From contig NZ_JADQAQ010000031.1 of NCBI RefSeq assembly GCF_022129445.1, positions 1 through 54,523 on the forward strand: a stretch of 54,523 bases of DNA, given 5' to 3'. Made by a program: the position numbers and the translations under genes. The stretch's first letter is position 1. Each line of letters starts with the position of its first letter. The DNA comes from Photobacterium sp. Ph5 (GTDB lineage: Bacteria > Pseudomonadota > Gammaproteobacteria > Enterobacterales > Vibrionaceae). The notes beneath the pieces were generated by a model. That model searched no databases. It saw only the letters and a program-made list of their open reading frames with translations, and was not told where the DNA came from. Shown piece after piece: positions 20,138 through 30,022 of the stretch.

Positions 20138-21445
20138 ATGATTGGAGTAGAGCTATTTGTTGTCCTTGCCTTTATCTTTTTAGGGGCAAGAATTGGTGGT
20201 ATCGGGATTGGTTTTGCCGGTGGTGCCGGTGTAATTGTTTTATCGCTAGTGTTAGGTGTACCTACCAGCCAATCATTTATCCCTGTCGATGTTATCTTAA
20301 TCATCATGTCAGTGATCACCGCTATTGCAGCTATGCAAGTCGCGGGCGGTATGGACTGGCTAGTTCAACTTGCTGAAGATTTTCTGCGTAAAAATCCCAA
20401 GCGCATTACCTTCTATGCGCCAATCGTGACCTATTTAATGACGGTAATGGCAGGTACAGGACATACCGCATTTTCAACCTTACCGGTTATTGCTGAAGTG
20501 GCTAAAGGCCAAGGTATTCGCCCTTCTCGTCCCCTTTCTATTGCTGTTATTGCCTCACAAATTGCGATTACTGCATCCCCAATCTCTGCGGCTGTTGTTG
20601 CTTTCTCCGGTATTTTAGAACCTATCGGCGTAAGCTACGTAACACTGCTAGCAATCTGTATTCCTACAACATTCATTGCTTGTATGGTTGGCGCTTTTGT
20701 TGCTAATTTTATGGGATGTGAACTAAAAGACGATCCTATTTATCAAGAACGTCTAGCAAAAGGTCTAGTAACGGCTGAGAATACAAGCCGTCGAGAAATT
20801 AAGCCTGAAGCAAAACGTGCAACTTACATCTTTTTAGTCGCGATTATCTTTGTCGTTTGCTACGCCGCTGCTATCTCGCACTCTATTGGTTTAATTGACA
20901 ACCCAACTCTAGGTCGTAACGAAGCAATCATGTCGGTAATGTTAACAGCAGCCGCAGCAACAGTTTGGTTATGTAAGATTGATGCATCAAAAATTGCTTC
21001 TGCACCAACGTTCCGCTCAGGTATGACAGCCTGTATCTGTGTATTAGGTGTGGCTTGGTTAGGTTCAACATTTGTTAATGCACACGTTGATGGTATTAAG
21101 GAAGTTGCTGGCTCTCTATTAGGTGACTACCCATGGATGCTATCACTGGTATTATTCTTTGCATCAATGCTACTTTACTCTCAGGGCGCAACAACTGTTG
21201 CACTGATGCCAGCAGCATTGGCAATTGGCGTCGCACCGCTAACCATGATAGCTTCATTTGCAGCAGTAAGTGCATTGTTCGTTCTGCCAACTTACCCAAC
21301 ACTTTTGGCAGCCGTTGAGATGGATGACACAGGTTCCACCCGTATTGGTAACCTTGTATTTAACCACCCATTCTTTGTCCCTGGTGTCGTTACGATAGCG
21401 ACTTCCGTAGCACTTGGTTTTGTTGTTGGTGGCTTCTTACTTTAA
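20138..21445 (+). CDS. dcuA: Anaerobic C4-dicarboxylate transporter, DcuA type
   Basis: A 435-residue inner-membrane protein with ten or more helices that exchanges aspartate, fumarate and succinate. The N-terminus MIGVELFVVLAFIFLGARIGGIGIGFAGGAGV and MQVAGGMDWLVQLAEDFLRKNPKRITF match DcuA better than DcuB. AQIAITASPISAAVV-like and LPTYPTLLAAVEMDDTGSTRIG segments are conserved. Following aspA, it probably brings in aspartate and exports succinate. Confidence 0.96.
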   Translation: MIGVELFVVLAFIFLGARIGGIGIGFAGGAGVIVLSLVLGVPTSQSFIPVDVILIIMSVITAIAAMQVAGGMDWLVQLAEDFLRKNPKRITFYAPIVTYLMTVMAGTGHTAFSTLPVIAEVAKGQGIRPSRPLSIAVIASQIAITASPISAAVVAFSGILEPIGVSYVTLLAICIPTTFIACMVGAFVANFMGCELKDDPIYQERLAKGLVTAENTSRREIKPEAKRATYIFLVAIIFVVCYAAAISHSIGLIDNPTLGRNEAIMSVMLTAAAATVWLCKIDASKIASAPTFRSGMTACICVLGVAWLGSTFVNAHVDGIKEVAGSLLGDYPWMLSLVLFFASMLLYSQGATTVALMPAALAIGVAPLTMIASFAAVSALFVLPTYPTLLAAVEMDDTGSTRIGNLVFNHPFFVPGVVTIATSVALGFVVGGFLL

Positions 21446-21465
21446 GTAGAAAGCCCTCCACTGAT

Positions 21466-21498
21466 AAAAAAAGATTGCTCTTGAGCAATCTTTTTTTT
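21466..21498 (+). terminator. Terminator after dcuA
   Basis: AAAAAAGATTGCTC and GAGCAATCTTTTTT pair across TT with a T-run. Confidence 0.9.
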
Positions 21499-21580
21499 GT
21501 CTTAACTTTGACATCCATTTACACAAATTTGAGAAATTATTGCTAAGCTAATAACATCCCGAAAGATAAGAGTTATCACT

Positions 21581-22153
21581 ATGATGTTATTAACGAATTA
21601 CCCAATTATCATGGCTATAACCATCATCTGTATCCTATTATCTTGCGGGACACTCTGGTTTATCTGTCGCCACCCTATCCCATATAAAGGGTTATACAGT
21701 ATTGGGCTTGGGATCATTATTGGCCTGTGCTCTATTTTCCTTTTTACTACAATCAAACATTTAGAGCGCCAAGCTCACCTCTCGCCTATACCAACTTTTA
21801 TCTCAATCCAATCTATTGATGATTTAAATCTGGCATTAGCCGAAGCCGCAAGCCAACATAAACCAGTATTGTTAGATGTAACAGCTGACTGGTGTACGCC
21901 TTGTATTGCCTATAAAAAAGAAATATTTCCCTCGCCAGCAGTAGCGCAACAATTACAAAAATACACCTTACTAGAGGCCAATGTAACAGCAAACACCGCC
22001 CAAGATTTGGCATTAATGCAGCACTTAAAGGTTATCGGTTTCCCGACCTTATTATTTTGGGATAGTAAGGGAAATACCTCCCCTCAATCCCGCGTCACCG
22101 GTTTAATGCCTGCCGAGAAATTTAGTCATCATCTCAGCCAACAAGCACAGTAA
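21581..22153 (+). CDS. Shortened DsbD-like membrane thioredoxin
   Basis: A 190-residue protein that matches only the C-terminal end of the thiol:disulfide interchange protein DsbD. Residues 9-30 and 38-57 are hydrophobic helices. Residues 70-190 are a periplasmic thioredoxin fold with the redox pair C105-C108 (ADWCTPC), LLEANVTANTAQDLALMQHL, cis-Pro155 (FPTLLF) and RVTGLMPAEKFSHHL, all close to the E. coli DsbD gamma domain. The alpha domain and most of the transmembrane beta domain, including its cysteines, are absent, and only 135 bases separate it from dcuA. The locus is where full-length dsbD sits in relatives. It may be a reduced but working thioredoxin-like protein or a remnant; the intact frame and motif favour function. 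Confidence 0.8.
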   Translation: MMLLTNYPIIMAITIICILLSCGTLWFICRHPIPYKGLYSIGLGIIIGLCSIFLFTTIKHLERQAHLSPIPTFISIQSIDDLNLALAEAASQHKPVLLDVTADWCTPCIAYKKEIFPSPAVAQQLQKYTLLEANVTANTAQDLALMQHLKVIGFPTLLFWDSKGNTSPQSRVTGLMPAEKFSHHLSQQAQ

Positions 22154-22318
22154 ACAAATATCCTTATTAAAAAGAGGCACATTTAACAAAACAAGCATCG
22201 CGTATTACATCTCAAACCAGTGATAGAGGATCAACATCCGATCTTTATGGTATGAAAATTGCGCAGAGATCAGTGAAGTGTTAGCGTTAGTTTATTAATA
22301 ATAAAAATAAGTACTGCT

Positions 22319-22954
22319 ATGGAAGCTCAGCACACTATCATTATCGCCGATGATCATCCTCTGTTTCGTAATGCCCTGTTCCAATCGGTCCATATGGCGA
22401 TTAGCGGTGCCAACCTTCTCGAGGCAGACTCCCTTGATTCTTTATTTTCGTTGTTAGAAAAAGAGTCCGATGTCGATTTGCTCTTACTCGATCTCAAAAT
22501 GCCTGGCGCAAATGGCATGTCTGGATTAATCCAACTCCGTCAGCAATACCCCGAATTACCGACAGTTGTGATCTCAGCCAGCGAAGAAGAAAAAGTCATT
22601 CGTCAGGTCCATAGTCATGGTGCGTTTGGATTTATTCCAAAATCAAGTGATATGCGTGCGTTGATCTCAGCACTGAATCAAGTCCTCGATGGAGAACCTT
22701 TTTTTCCTGAAGACATCACAGATAACAATCAAGCTTATCGGGACCTAGCAGATAAAGTCGCCACCCTAACACCACAGCAATATAAAGTATTAGGCATGTT
22801 GTCAGATGGCTTGCTCAACAAACAGATCGCTTATGAGCTAACCGTTTCTGAAGCGACAATCAAAGCACACATGACCGCGATATTTCGCAAGCTTGAAGTA
22901 AAAAATAGAACCCAAGCCGTTATATTGCTACAACAGCTCGATCTAAATGATTAA
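22319..22954 (+). CDS. crbR: LuxR/NarL-type response regulator, CrbR-like
   Basis: A 211-residue DNA-binding response regulator. Receiver domain residues 5-120 have the acidic pair D11/D12, phosphoacceptor D58 (LLLLDLKMPG) and the conserved Lys in FIPKSS. The GerE-type helix-turn-helix at about 145-205 reads LTPQQYKVLGMLSDGLLNKQIAYELTVSEATIKAHMTAIFRKL. Its setting with a CrbS-type kinase, a symporter and acs identifies it as the acetate-switch regulator known in Vibrio cholerae to activate acs. The start lacks a strong ribosome site. It has its own terminator. Confidence 0.85.
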   Translation: MEAQHTIIIADDHPLFRNALFQSVHMAISGANLLEADSLDSLFSLLEKESDVDLLLLDLKMPGANGMSGLIQLRQQYPELPTVVISASEEEKVIRQVHSHGAFGFIPKSSDMRALISALNQVLDGEPFFPEDITDNNQAYRDLADKVATLTPQQYKVLGMLSDGLLNKQIAYELTVSEATIKAHMTAIFRKLEVKNRTQAVILLQQLDLND

Positions 22955-23016
22955 CCCTTTAGACTTTAGGCTAATCCTAATCAATAATTAGACCATAAAA
23001 GCGATTGTCTACTCAC

Positions 23017-23043
23017 AAAAACGCCCTTATCTGGGCGTTTTTG
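23017..23043 (+). terminator. Terminator after crbR
   Basis: AAAAACGCCC and GGGCGTTTTT pair across TTATCT. Confidence 0.85.
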
Positions 23044-23157
23044 CTTTTTCCCCCTCGACTAAAGTTGCACAGATAGAATCTACTTTCATTGCTATTGTTT
23101 CCTTGTAACAATTTATTAACAACAAATATTGTATTTGTAATTGTGAAGGAGATAACA

Positions 23158-23424
23158 ATGGCGTTCGCATCCAAGGAGCAAGCACAAGCCTATTGGAAAG
23201 AAAATCTCAGTATCATGGGATCGCTACTCGCAATCTGGTTTGGTGTGTCGTATGGCGCTGGGATCTTATTTGTTGATGCCCTCAATACCATTCAAATTGG
23301 TGGCTTCAAGTTAGGTTTTTGGTTCTCACAGCAAGGAGCGATTTATACCTTTGTCGTTCTGATCTTTGTTTATGTTAATCGCATGAATGCTCTCGATCGT
23401 AAATTCAACGTTCAGGAAGATTAA
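23158..23424 (+). CDS. Solute:sodium symporter small subunit (DUF4212)
   Basis: An 88-residue protein with two membrane helices (about 20-42 and 55-77). The family pattern YWKENLSIMGSLLAIWF, GAGILFVDALN, GFWFSQQGAIYTFV and VYVNRMNALDR is complete. I chose ATG 23158 behind GAAGGAG; the frame extends 23 codons upstream into non-family sequence. It ends 11 bases before the large subunit, with which it is predicted to form one transporter. It resembles but is distinct from the YjcH partner of E. coli ActP. Confidence 0.9.
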   Translation: MAFASKEQAQAYWKENLSIMGSLLAIWFGVSYGAGILFVDALNTIQIGGFKLGFWFSQQGAIYTFVVLIFVYVNRMNALDRKFNVQED

Positions 23425-23435
23425 GGAAGCGTCAA

Positions 23436-25139
23436 ATGGATATTCAAACTTGGACCTTTATTCTAGTCGGCATTACATTCGCCATTTATATCGGCATTGC
23501 CATTTGGGCTCGTGCGGGATCAACCAGTGAGTTCTATGTCGCAGGCGGTGGTGTTCATCCTGTCGCTAATGGCATGGCAACAGCAGCAGACTGGATGTCA
23601 GCAGCCTCATTTATTTCAATGGCGGGGATCATCTCATTCATTGGTTACGATGGTGGCGTCTACTTAATGGGTTGGACAGGTGGCTACGTATTATTAGCGT
23701 TATGTCTGGCACCTTACTTACGTAAATTCGGTAAATTTACCGTACCTGATTTTATCGGCGATCGTTATTACTCTAAAACTGCCCGCATGGTGGCTGTGTT
23801 CTGTGCCATTTTTGTTTCATTCACTTATGTAGCAGGCCAAATGCGTGGGGTTGGAGTGGTATTCGCTCGTTTCTTAGAAGTGGATATCAACATGGGGATC
23901 ATTATCGGTATGGGGATCGTCTTCTTCTATGCCGTAATGGGCGGCATGAAAGGGATCACCTACACCCAAGTCGCACAATACTGTGTGTTAATTTTTGCCT
24001 TCATGGTTCCCGCTATTTTTACTTCTTTAATGATGACTGGCTCACCTATTCCACAATTTGGTTTAGGATCAACGGTCAATGGTTCTGAAACATATCTGCT
24101 TGAAAAACTCGATGGCTTAACCACTGAACTTGGCTTTACCGCCTACACTGATGGCTCTAAGAGCATGGTAGATGTGTTCTTTATCTGTGCCGCTCTTATG
24201 GTAGGTACTGCAGGTCTACCACACGTTATTATCCGTTTCTTTACTGTACCAAAAGTAAAAGATGCGCGTGTATCAGCAGGTTGGGCATTAGTCTTTATCG
24301 CTATCCTTTACACCACGGCACCTGCGGTTGCTGCATTTGCCCGTGTAAATATGATTGATACGATTAACGGTCCAGACATGAAAGGGGTTCCTGCTGAGCA
24401 AGCACCAGGTTGGGTGAAAAACTGGGAAAAAACGGGCCTTGTGGCGTGGGAAGATAAAAATAATGATGGCAAGATGTTCTACTCTGGCGATGATCGCAAC
24501 GAGATGAAAATCAACCGTGACATCATTGTATTAGCTAGCCCTGAACTTGCTAAATTACCTAACTGGGTTGTCGCCCTTCTTGCCGCCGGTGGTTTGGCTG
24601 CCGCACTATCAACCGCTGCGGGGTTACTACTGGTGATCTCCACCTCGATTTCACATGATTTACTGAAAAAAGGCTTCAAACCGAACATGACCGACAAACA
24701 AGAGTTACTCGCTGCCCGTATTGGTGCCGCCGTAGCGATTGTGGGTGCAGGTTACTTAGGGATCAATCCACCGGGCTTTGTTGCTCAAGTGGTTGCTTTC
24801 TCATTTGGCTTAGCCGCCGCATCTTTCTTCCCTGCCATTATTCTTGGGATCTTCTATAAGAAGATGAATAAATCAGGGGCGATAGCAGGCATGATTTCGG
24901 GTATTACTTTCACTGCAGCCTACATTATTTACTTCAAATTTATTAACCCTGCAGCAAGTACACCTGACAACTGGTTCTTTGGTATTAGCCCAGAAGGGAT
25001 CGGTACTCTCGGTATGTGTTTAAACTTTGTTGTCGCAATTGTGGTGAATAAGTTTACTGCCGAAGTACCTGACGATGTCCAAGAGATGGTGGAATCTATC
25101 CGCTTCCCTCAAGGCTCTGGCGCTGCCCAAGATCACTAA
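23436..25139 (+). CDS. Sodium:solute symporter, VC_2705 subfamily
   Basis: A 567-residue inner-membrane transporter of the SSS family, which is expected to carry a monocarboxylate such as acetate with Na+. Typical SSS stretches are ADWMSAASFISMAG, the GTAGLPHVIIRFFTV signature, and AAALSTAAGLLLVISTSISHDL. It has a hydrophilic insert around residues 305-355 (GPDMKGVPAEQAPGWVKNW onward), which separates this subfamily from ActP. GGAAG precedes ATG 23436. The substrate is inferred from the neighbouring crbR, crbS and acs and is not proven. Confidence 0.9.
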   Translation: MDIQTWTFILVGITFAIYIGIAIWARAGSTSEFYVAGGGVHPVANGMATAADWMSAASFISMAGIISFIGYDGGVYLMGWTGGYVLLALCLAPYLRKFGKFTVPDFIGDRYYSKTARMVAVFCAIFVSFTYVAGQMRGVGVVFARFLEVDINMGIIIGMGIVFFYAVMGGMKGITYTQVAQYCVLIFAFMVPAIFTSLMMTGSPIPQFGLGSTVNGSETYLLEKLDGLTTELGFTAYTDGSKSMVDVFFICAALMVGTAGLPHVIIRFFTVPKVKDARVSAGWALVFIAILYTTAPAVAAFARVNMIDTINGPDMKGVPAEQAPGWVKNWEKTGLVAWEDKNNDGKMFYSGDDRNEMKINRDIIVLASPELAKLPNWVVALLAAGGLAAALSTAAGLLLVISTSISHDLLKKGFKPNMTDKQELLAARIGAAVAIVGAGYLGINPPGFVAQVVAFSFGLAAASFFPAIILGIFYKKMNKSGAIAGMISGITFTAAYIIYFKFINPAASTPDNWFFGISPEGIGTLGMCLNFVVAIVVNKFTAEVPDDVQEMVESIRFPQGSGAAQDH

Positions 25140-25180
25140 GTAACACCTCACTTCTCCTTAGCTATACTTCCCTAGCTTTT

Positions 25181-25206
25181 GCGGAGTCCATTGGACTCCG
25201 CCTTTT
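25181..25206 (+). terminator. Terminator after the symporter gene
   Basis: GCGGAGTCCA and TGGACTCCGC form a perfect stem; CTTTTTCTTT follows. Convergent with crbS. Confidence 0.8.
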
Positions 25207-25224
25207 TCTTTGTGCTAATTCACA

Positions 25225-28200
25225 TTACGCATCTACAGGCAAACATTGATTCAGTACCGTACGAAGCTTTAATGGCTTAACCGGTTTACTAATAAATCCA
25301 AAACCATGCCCTCGGATCGCGGCCTGATTTTCGGTCATTCTATCTGCGCTAATCACCACCCCTTTAAAACTATCACCTAACCTTGAACGGCATTGCAGCA
25401 AAACTTCTAATCCTGTTTGTTGATGGGATAAATGGTAATCACTAAAGATCACATCAGGTTGCCACTGTTGATCGAGAGCACACATAGCTTCATCAAGATT
25501 TTCAGCTAATTTAACCTTACAGCCCCAGCGAGTGAGTAAGGTTTCCATTCCTAATAAAATATCACTTTCATTATCGACACATAGTACTTTTAGCCCAGCT
25601 AATGGCGCTTTGCTCTCGGTTGTAGATGCCTGTGTACAAGCTGCTAGCATAGACGCATTACCTAATGGTACTGATAACGAAAATACCGTGCCTTTTCCCT
25701 GCCATGAGCGTAAATCTAATGGATGATCCAATACCCGTGAGATCCCACGTGCAATCGCCAGCCCTAACCCCAAGCCATGCTCGCTCCCTGTTTGCTCTAT
25801 ACGAGTAAATTCATCAAAAATATTGGTCTGCTTTTCTGTCGGGATCCCTGGTCCATTATCCCAAACTTCAATCTGTAAACGCAGACCTCGACGTCTCACA
25901 CCTAACAACACTTTACCGCTAGGGTTATAACGAAAGGCATTGGTTAAGAAATTTTGCAAAGCACGGCGTAAGAGCTTGGCATCTGAAATGATCACCGCAT
26001 CACTGCATACCACATCAAAGGTGATCTGCTGTTGCTGTGCTAAAGCACCAAATTCAGCTGATAATGTATTGAATACATCACTGACTTTAAACGGCACTAT
26101 ATGCGTTTGTAATTTACCGGCTTCTAAACGAGAGACATCTAATAGATCTCCAATCAGATCTTCTGCCGCACCTAATGCACTTTCAATATGAGTGGCTAGA
26201 CGTGCACTTTCTTTACCCTCAGCGACTTCGGTTAACGACGATGAAAAAAGGCGTGCAGCATTAAGCGGTTGCATCAAATCATGACTGACCGCCGCTAAAA
26301 AGCGACTTTTTGATTGCGCTTGTTGCTCAGCTTGCTGGGTGGCTATCATTAATTGATGATTCAGTTGTTCAAGCTGTTGAGTTCGCTCTTTGACTCGCGC
26401 TTCAAGGTTTTCATTAGCTTCTTTTAATGCCATTTCTACCTGACGAAACGCGGTAATATCACTAAAGCTCATCACAAAGCCACCACCAGGCATTGGGTTA
26501 CCTTGCACTTCTATCACTTGCCCATCAGAGCGAATTCGCGATGACGTATGTGCCGTTCCCCGCTGTAAATGCTCAACTCGCTTAGCAACATGTGCTTCAG
26601 GATCGCCGGGGCCACATAATCCTTGCTCAGCGTTATACCGAATCACATCAGTAATTGGGCGACCGACTTGGATCAACCCCGGAGGAAAAGAAAACTGCTC
26701 TAAATACCGTTGGTTCCATGCCACCAGCCGAAGCTGTTTATCAACCACAGCAATACCTTGGCTAATATGTTCAATCGCTCCTTGTAATAATCCTCGGCTA
26801 AAATCAAACAACTCAGAAGCTTCATCAACAATCGTTGCGACTTCTTCTAATTGCATGTTTCTCCCCTGCAAAGCGGAAGTAAGCACTAACCTTGCTGAAG
26901 AAGCACCAAAAACGCCAGCCAATACTCTTTCGGTATGGCGGATCATACTGGCAGAAGCTTGTTGTTGAGGCTCTAAATGATCATCTTGCTGCTCGGCAAA
27001 CTGAGCAAATGCATGTCGAACGCGTTTACGGCCAACAAAACGAGAAGCCAACATTTCTAATTCTGCGACCGTCACACGGGTTTGATATAAGCTCCCATCT
27101 TCTGTTTCTGCAGGAGAGGCACCAACAAAAGAAGCCGCTTGCAAACGTTCAGTGAGTGACGAGCGCGTTATTAATGAAATCCCGACAAACAAACTGACAT
27201 TGACACATAAACTCAACAACATGCCCCAGTCAACGGAAGATAAACTTCGTAAAATAGGCAGTTGCGGTGGGCTTAATAACCACAGTAAAACATTGCTGCC
27301 CGCATCCCCTGCCAGCATACTGGTTTGGCTCATCATGGTAATAAGCCAAATCGTCATCCCACCAACTAAACCGGTATACACGCCTTTTTTATTACCAAAG
27401 CGCCAGTAAATACCGCCGAGCAACGCTGGGGCAAATTGTGCAATCGCAGCAAATGATAATAAACCTATCGCCGACAGTGAATGGACGTTATCTAGCACAT
27501 GGTAAAAGCCCCATGCCGCAAGTAATAACACCGCAATTAACACCCGACGGACATTTAATAATAAACCTGAAAAGGCAGAAAAATTACGCGGTCCAATGCG
27601 TACTCGACGTAGCATTAATGGCATCACTAAATCATTCGATACCATAATTGCCAAAGCGATAGTTGATACAATGACCATCCCTGTCGCCGCTGAAGCACCA
27701 CCGATAAAAGCGAGTAGCGCAATGCCGTTCGCACCTTGCTGTAAGGGCAAATTAATCACGTAAGTATCGGCTAACACATTCGGCAGTAATTGCTGGCCAA
27801 TCAAAGCAAGAGGGATAACAAAAATCCCCATTAAGAACAGGTAACAAGGAAAAATCCAACGGGCTTTATGTAAATCAGCTTGGCTATGGTTTTCCACTAC
27901 AATGGTATGAAATTGACGAGGCAAACAGATAATTGCCGCCATGGTAAGTAGCATATGAATAAATAGGCTACCAACATTAGGCGATGTATAAGTAAGTGAT
28001 TGCCAACTTAGTGCGTTAAGCTGAGGGGCCGTTTGAAATAAACTCAGCGCAAAAATTCCGACCGCGAGAAACGCAGCAAGCTTGATCAATGACTCAAACG
28101 CTATCGCCATCATCATACCGCGGTGGTGCTCGGTAGAATCAATATGCCGAGTACCAAACAAAATAGAAAATAATGCTAATACACCTGATACTATCCACGC

Positions 28201-28677
28201 AGTATCTAGCCCTTCTTGATTAAACACCTCGCCTAAATTCGGCGAGATCTGTTCAAGCCCCAACGTAATACCACGCAACTGCAACGCGATATAAGGCAAA
28301 ATACCTATCACCGCAATCACGGTGACGAGCATCGCTAATCCTTGCGATTTTCCGTAACGGGCCGCGATGAAATCGGCTATCGAAGTAATGTGTTCACGCT
28401 TAGCAATAAAGATCAGCCGAGCTAAGACTTTCCAGCCTAAAGTAAATACGATAATTGGCGCGAGATAAATGGGGAGGAAAGACCACAGCTCACGGCTAGC
28501 TTGTCCCACCGTGCCGAAGAAAGTCCACGAGGTACAATACACCGCAATGGATAAACTATATATCCACGGTCGCCACCCTGCTAACCATTGGCTTTTTTTA
28601 TCGCCATACCATGCAATCGCGAACAGTACACCGAGATATACCAGTGATACGGTTATAACAATCCATCCCTGTACCAT
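25225..28677 (-). CDS. crbS: Transporter-histidine kinase-receiver hybrid, CrbS-like
   Basis: A 1150-residue protein. Residues 1-505 form an SSS/PutP-like membrane domain with about 12-13 helices. A STAC-type linker follows (about 540-630), then a PAS domain (about 633-745), a coiled coil (750-790), a HisKA domain with phospho-His near 799 (LAAVSHDLMQPLNAAR), a HATPase (N box FLTNAFRYNP, G1 DNGPGIP, G2 GLGLGLAIA) and a C-terminal receiver with Asp near 1080 (VIFSDYHLS). In V. cholerae such a kinase signals to CrbR to switch cells to acetate use. I use ATG 28677; GTG 28680 is equally possible. AAGGA lies upstream. It faces the symporter and regulator genes. Confidence 0.9.
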   Translation of the reverse strand: MVQGWIVITVSLVYLGVLFAIAWYGDKKSQWLAGWRPWIYSLSIAVYCTSWTFFGTVGQASRELWSFLPIYLAPIIVFTLGWKVLARLIFIAKREHITSIADFIAARYGKSQGLAMLVTVIAVIGILPYIALQLRGITLGLEQISPNLGEVFNQEGLDTAWIVSGVLALFSILFGTRHIDSTEHHRGMMMAIAFESLIKLAAFLAVGIFALSLFQTAPQLNALSWQSLTYTSPNVGSLFIHMLLTMAAIICLPRQFHTIVVENHSQADLHKARWIFPCYLFLMGIFVIPLALIGQQLLPNVLADTYVINLPLQQGANGIALLAFIGGASAATGMVIVSTIALAIMVSNDLVMPLMLRRVRIGPRNFSAFSGLLLNVRRVLIAVLLLAAWGFYHVLDNVHSLSAIGLLSFAAIAQFAPALLGGIYWRFGNKKGVYTGLVGGMTIWLITMMSQTSMLAGDAGSNVLLWLLSPPQLPILRSLSSVDWGMLLSLCVNVSLFVGISLITRSSLTERLQAASFVGASPAETEDGSLYQTRVTVAELEMLASRFVGRKRVRHAFAQFAEQQDDHLEPQQQASASMIRHTERVLAGVFGASSARLVLTSALQGRNMQLEEVATIVDEASELFDFSRGLLQGAIEHISQGIAVVDKQLRLVAWNQRYLEQFSFPPGLIQVGRPITDVIRYNAEQGLCGPGDPEAHVAKRVEHLQRGTAHTSSRIRSDGQVIEVQGNPMPGGGFVMSFSDITAFRQVEMALKEANENLEARVKERTQQLEQLNHQLMIATQQAEQQAQSKSRFLAAVSHDLMQPLNAARLFSSSLTEVAEGKESARLATHIESALGAAEDLIGDLLDVSRLEAGKLQTHIVPFKVSDVFNTLSAEFGALAQQQQITFDVVCSDAVIISDAKLLRRALQNFLTNAFRYNPSGKVLLGVRRRGLRLQIEVWDNGPGIPTEKQTNIFDEFTRIEQTGSEHGLGLGLAIARGISRVLDHPLDLRSWQGKGTVFSLSVPLGNASMLAACTQASTTESKAPLAGLKVLCVDNESDILLGMETLLTRWGCKVKLAENLDEAMCALDQQWQPDVIFSDYHLSHQQTGLEVLLQCRSRLGDSFKGVVISADRMTENQAAIRGHGFGFISKPVKPLKLRTVLNQCLPVDA

Positions 28678-28797
28678 CACACATCATCCTTTTTAAACTG
28701 ATTCACCACTGTAACTAAGTTGTCACAGATTACTCAATCCTGTCTGATCACAGTTCTCTCAGTAAGATAGTGAGTCTTCTCTTTTCTTTGTCGCAAT

Positions 28798-28827
28798 AAA
28801 AAGCGCAGCCATCAAGACTGCGCTTTA
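28798..28827 (-). terminator. Terminator of the HcaT-like gene
   Basis: On the minus strand AAAGCGCAG and CTGCGCTTTTT pair across nine bases, with T-run. Confidence 0.8.
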
Positions 28828-28846
28828 AAATAGAAGTTAGTAATCA

Positions 28847-30022
28847 CTATACTTTACTGATTTTATATTCCGTCGTCGCGATCTGTTGAGGTGGTGTTAA
28901 ACGAATAAAGAACACAGGAAAAGCCATCGCAGCCATGATCCAAAACACATTCGCGCCCCAATTACCATACATCCACCCACTCATCGACGTTAATACTGCC
29001 ATTACCGCCCCAAGAGGGATCGCGTTATATAGCGATTGCAGCGCGACAGAATGGTTACTCGGCTGTTGTTGAATATAACGAATCGCGGCTAAGTGAGCAG
29101 CAGCAAAAGTTACGCCATGTAGAGCTTGAATGGGAAACATCAACCATTGATCTGTCAAAGTGGCGGTTAATCCCCATCGTACCAAGACGCCGAATGCTGC
29201 TAAGCGGAACATATTATTTACCGACCAACCAGAAAATAAGCGCTTACTAACCAGAAATACCATCACTTCTGCCGCAACACTGAAGCTCCATAAGTAACCA
29301 ATCATTGATTCACTAAAACCAATTTTCTGCCAATAGATAGAGCTAAAGCCATAATAAGCCGCATGACTACCTTGCAGTAATGCCGCAATCACAATCAACT
29401 TAATCACCGCACCATTACATAAAATTCCCCACAATGCAGGACGCACTTGCTCAGAACCTCCCTCATCGAATGGCATAATCGCAGGATTTCTTGCCGCCAT
29501 TAACTGTGAGAAAGCTAATCCAGATAATGCCACCCACGGAATAATATCGGCACCATAGTGATTAGCCAGCATCCCTACTACCGTTGAGCCCGCAATAAAG
29601 GCAATCGAGCCCCATAAACGGGTGCGACCATAATCAAGATGCCCATCTTTTGCATAATGATTCACGATAGCATCAGAAATTGGCACAATAGGCCCAGCGG
29701 ATAAATTAAATAAGATAGTGACAGCGGCAAGTACCCATAATCCCCCGCCACCGACAATATAAAGAATACAAGCAAGCAGACCGAGCAGAGTAAAACCTCG
29801 TAAAGCAGGGATAAGATGCTCTACTTTGTGGATACGCGGGGTTAAGACTAAATTAGCCAAGCAACGAACGGCAAAACCTAACCCCAACAACAAACCAATA
29901 TCAGAATCATCCACTCCAATATGCTTAAACCAAATAGCCCAAAATGGCAGATAAACACCGTAAGAGAAGAAAAATCCCCACAAGTATTGTGAGCTCCAAC
30001 TGTAGGGCGAACGTGTAAACAT
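28847..30022 (-). CDS. MFS transporter, HcaT-like (phenylpropionate permease family)
   Basis: A 391-residue major-facilitator protein with 12 predicted helices. Family stretches shared with E. coli HcaT are FFFSYGVYLPFWAIWFKHIG, GPIVPISDAIVNHY, DYGRTRLWGSIAF, LLQGSHAAYYGFSSIYW and GYLWSFSVAAEV. Substrate is not readable; HcaT itself is only a putative phenylpropionate importer, and related proteins carry nucleosides. It lies between crbS and acs on the opposite strand from acs, so an organic-acid role is possible but only inferred from position. Confidence 0.85.
   Translation of the reverse strand: MFTRSPYSWSSQYLWGFFFSYGVYLPFWAIWFKHIGVDDSDIGLLLGLGFAVRCLANLVLTPRIHKVEHLIPALRGFTLLGLLACILYIVGGGGLWVLAAVTILFNLSAGPIVPISDAIVNHYAKDGHLDYGRTRLWGSIAFIAGSTVVGMLANHYGADIIPWVALSGLAFSQLMAARNPAIMPFDEGGSEQVRPALWGILCNGAVIKLIVIAALLQGSHAAYYGFSSIYWQKIGFSESMIGYLWSFSVAAEVMVFLVSKRLFSGWSVNNMFRLAAFGVLVRWGLTATLTDQWLMFPIQALHGVTFAAAHLAAIRYIQQQPSNHSVALQSLYNAIPLGAVMAVLTSMSGWMYGNWGANVFWIMAAMAFPVFFIRLTPPQQIATTEYKISKV

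Noticed and set aside
25225..28677. Two separate genes, a symporter and a kinase
   Set aside because: The frame is continuous through the linker and PAS domain, and this fused architecture is the established CrbS type.
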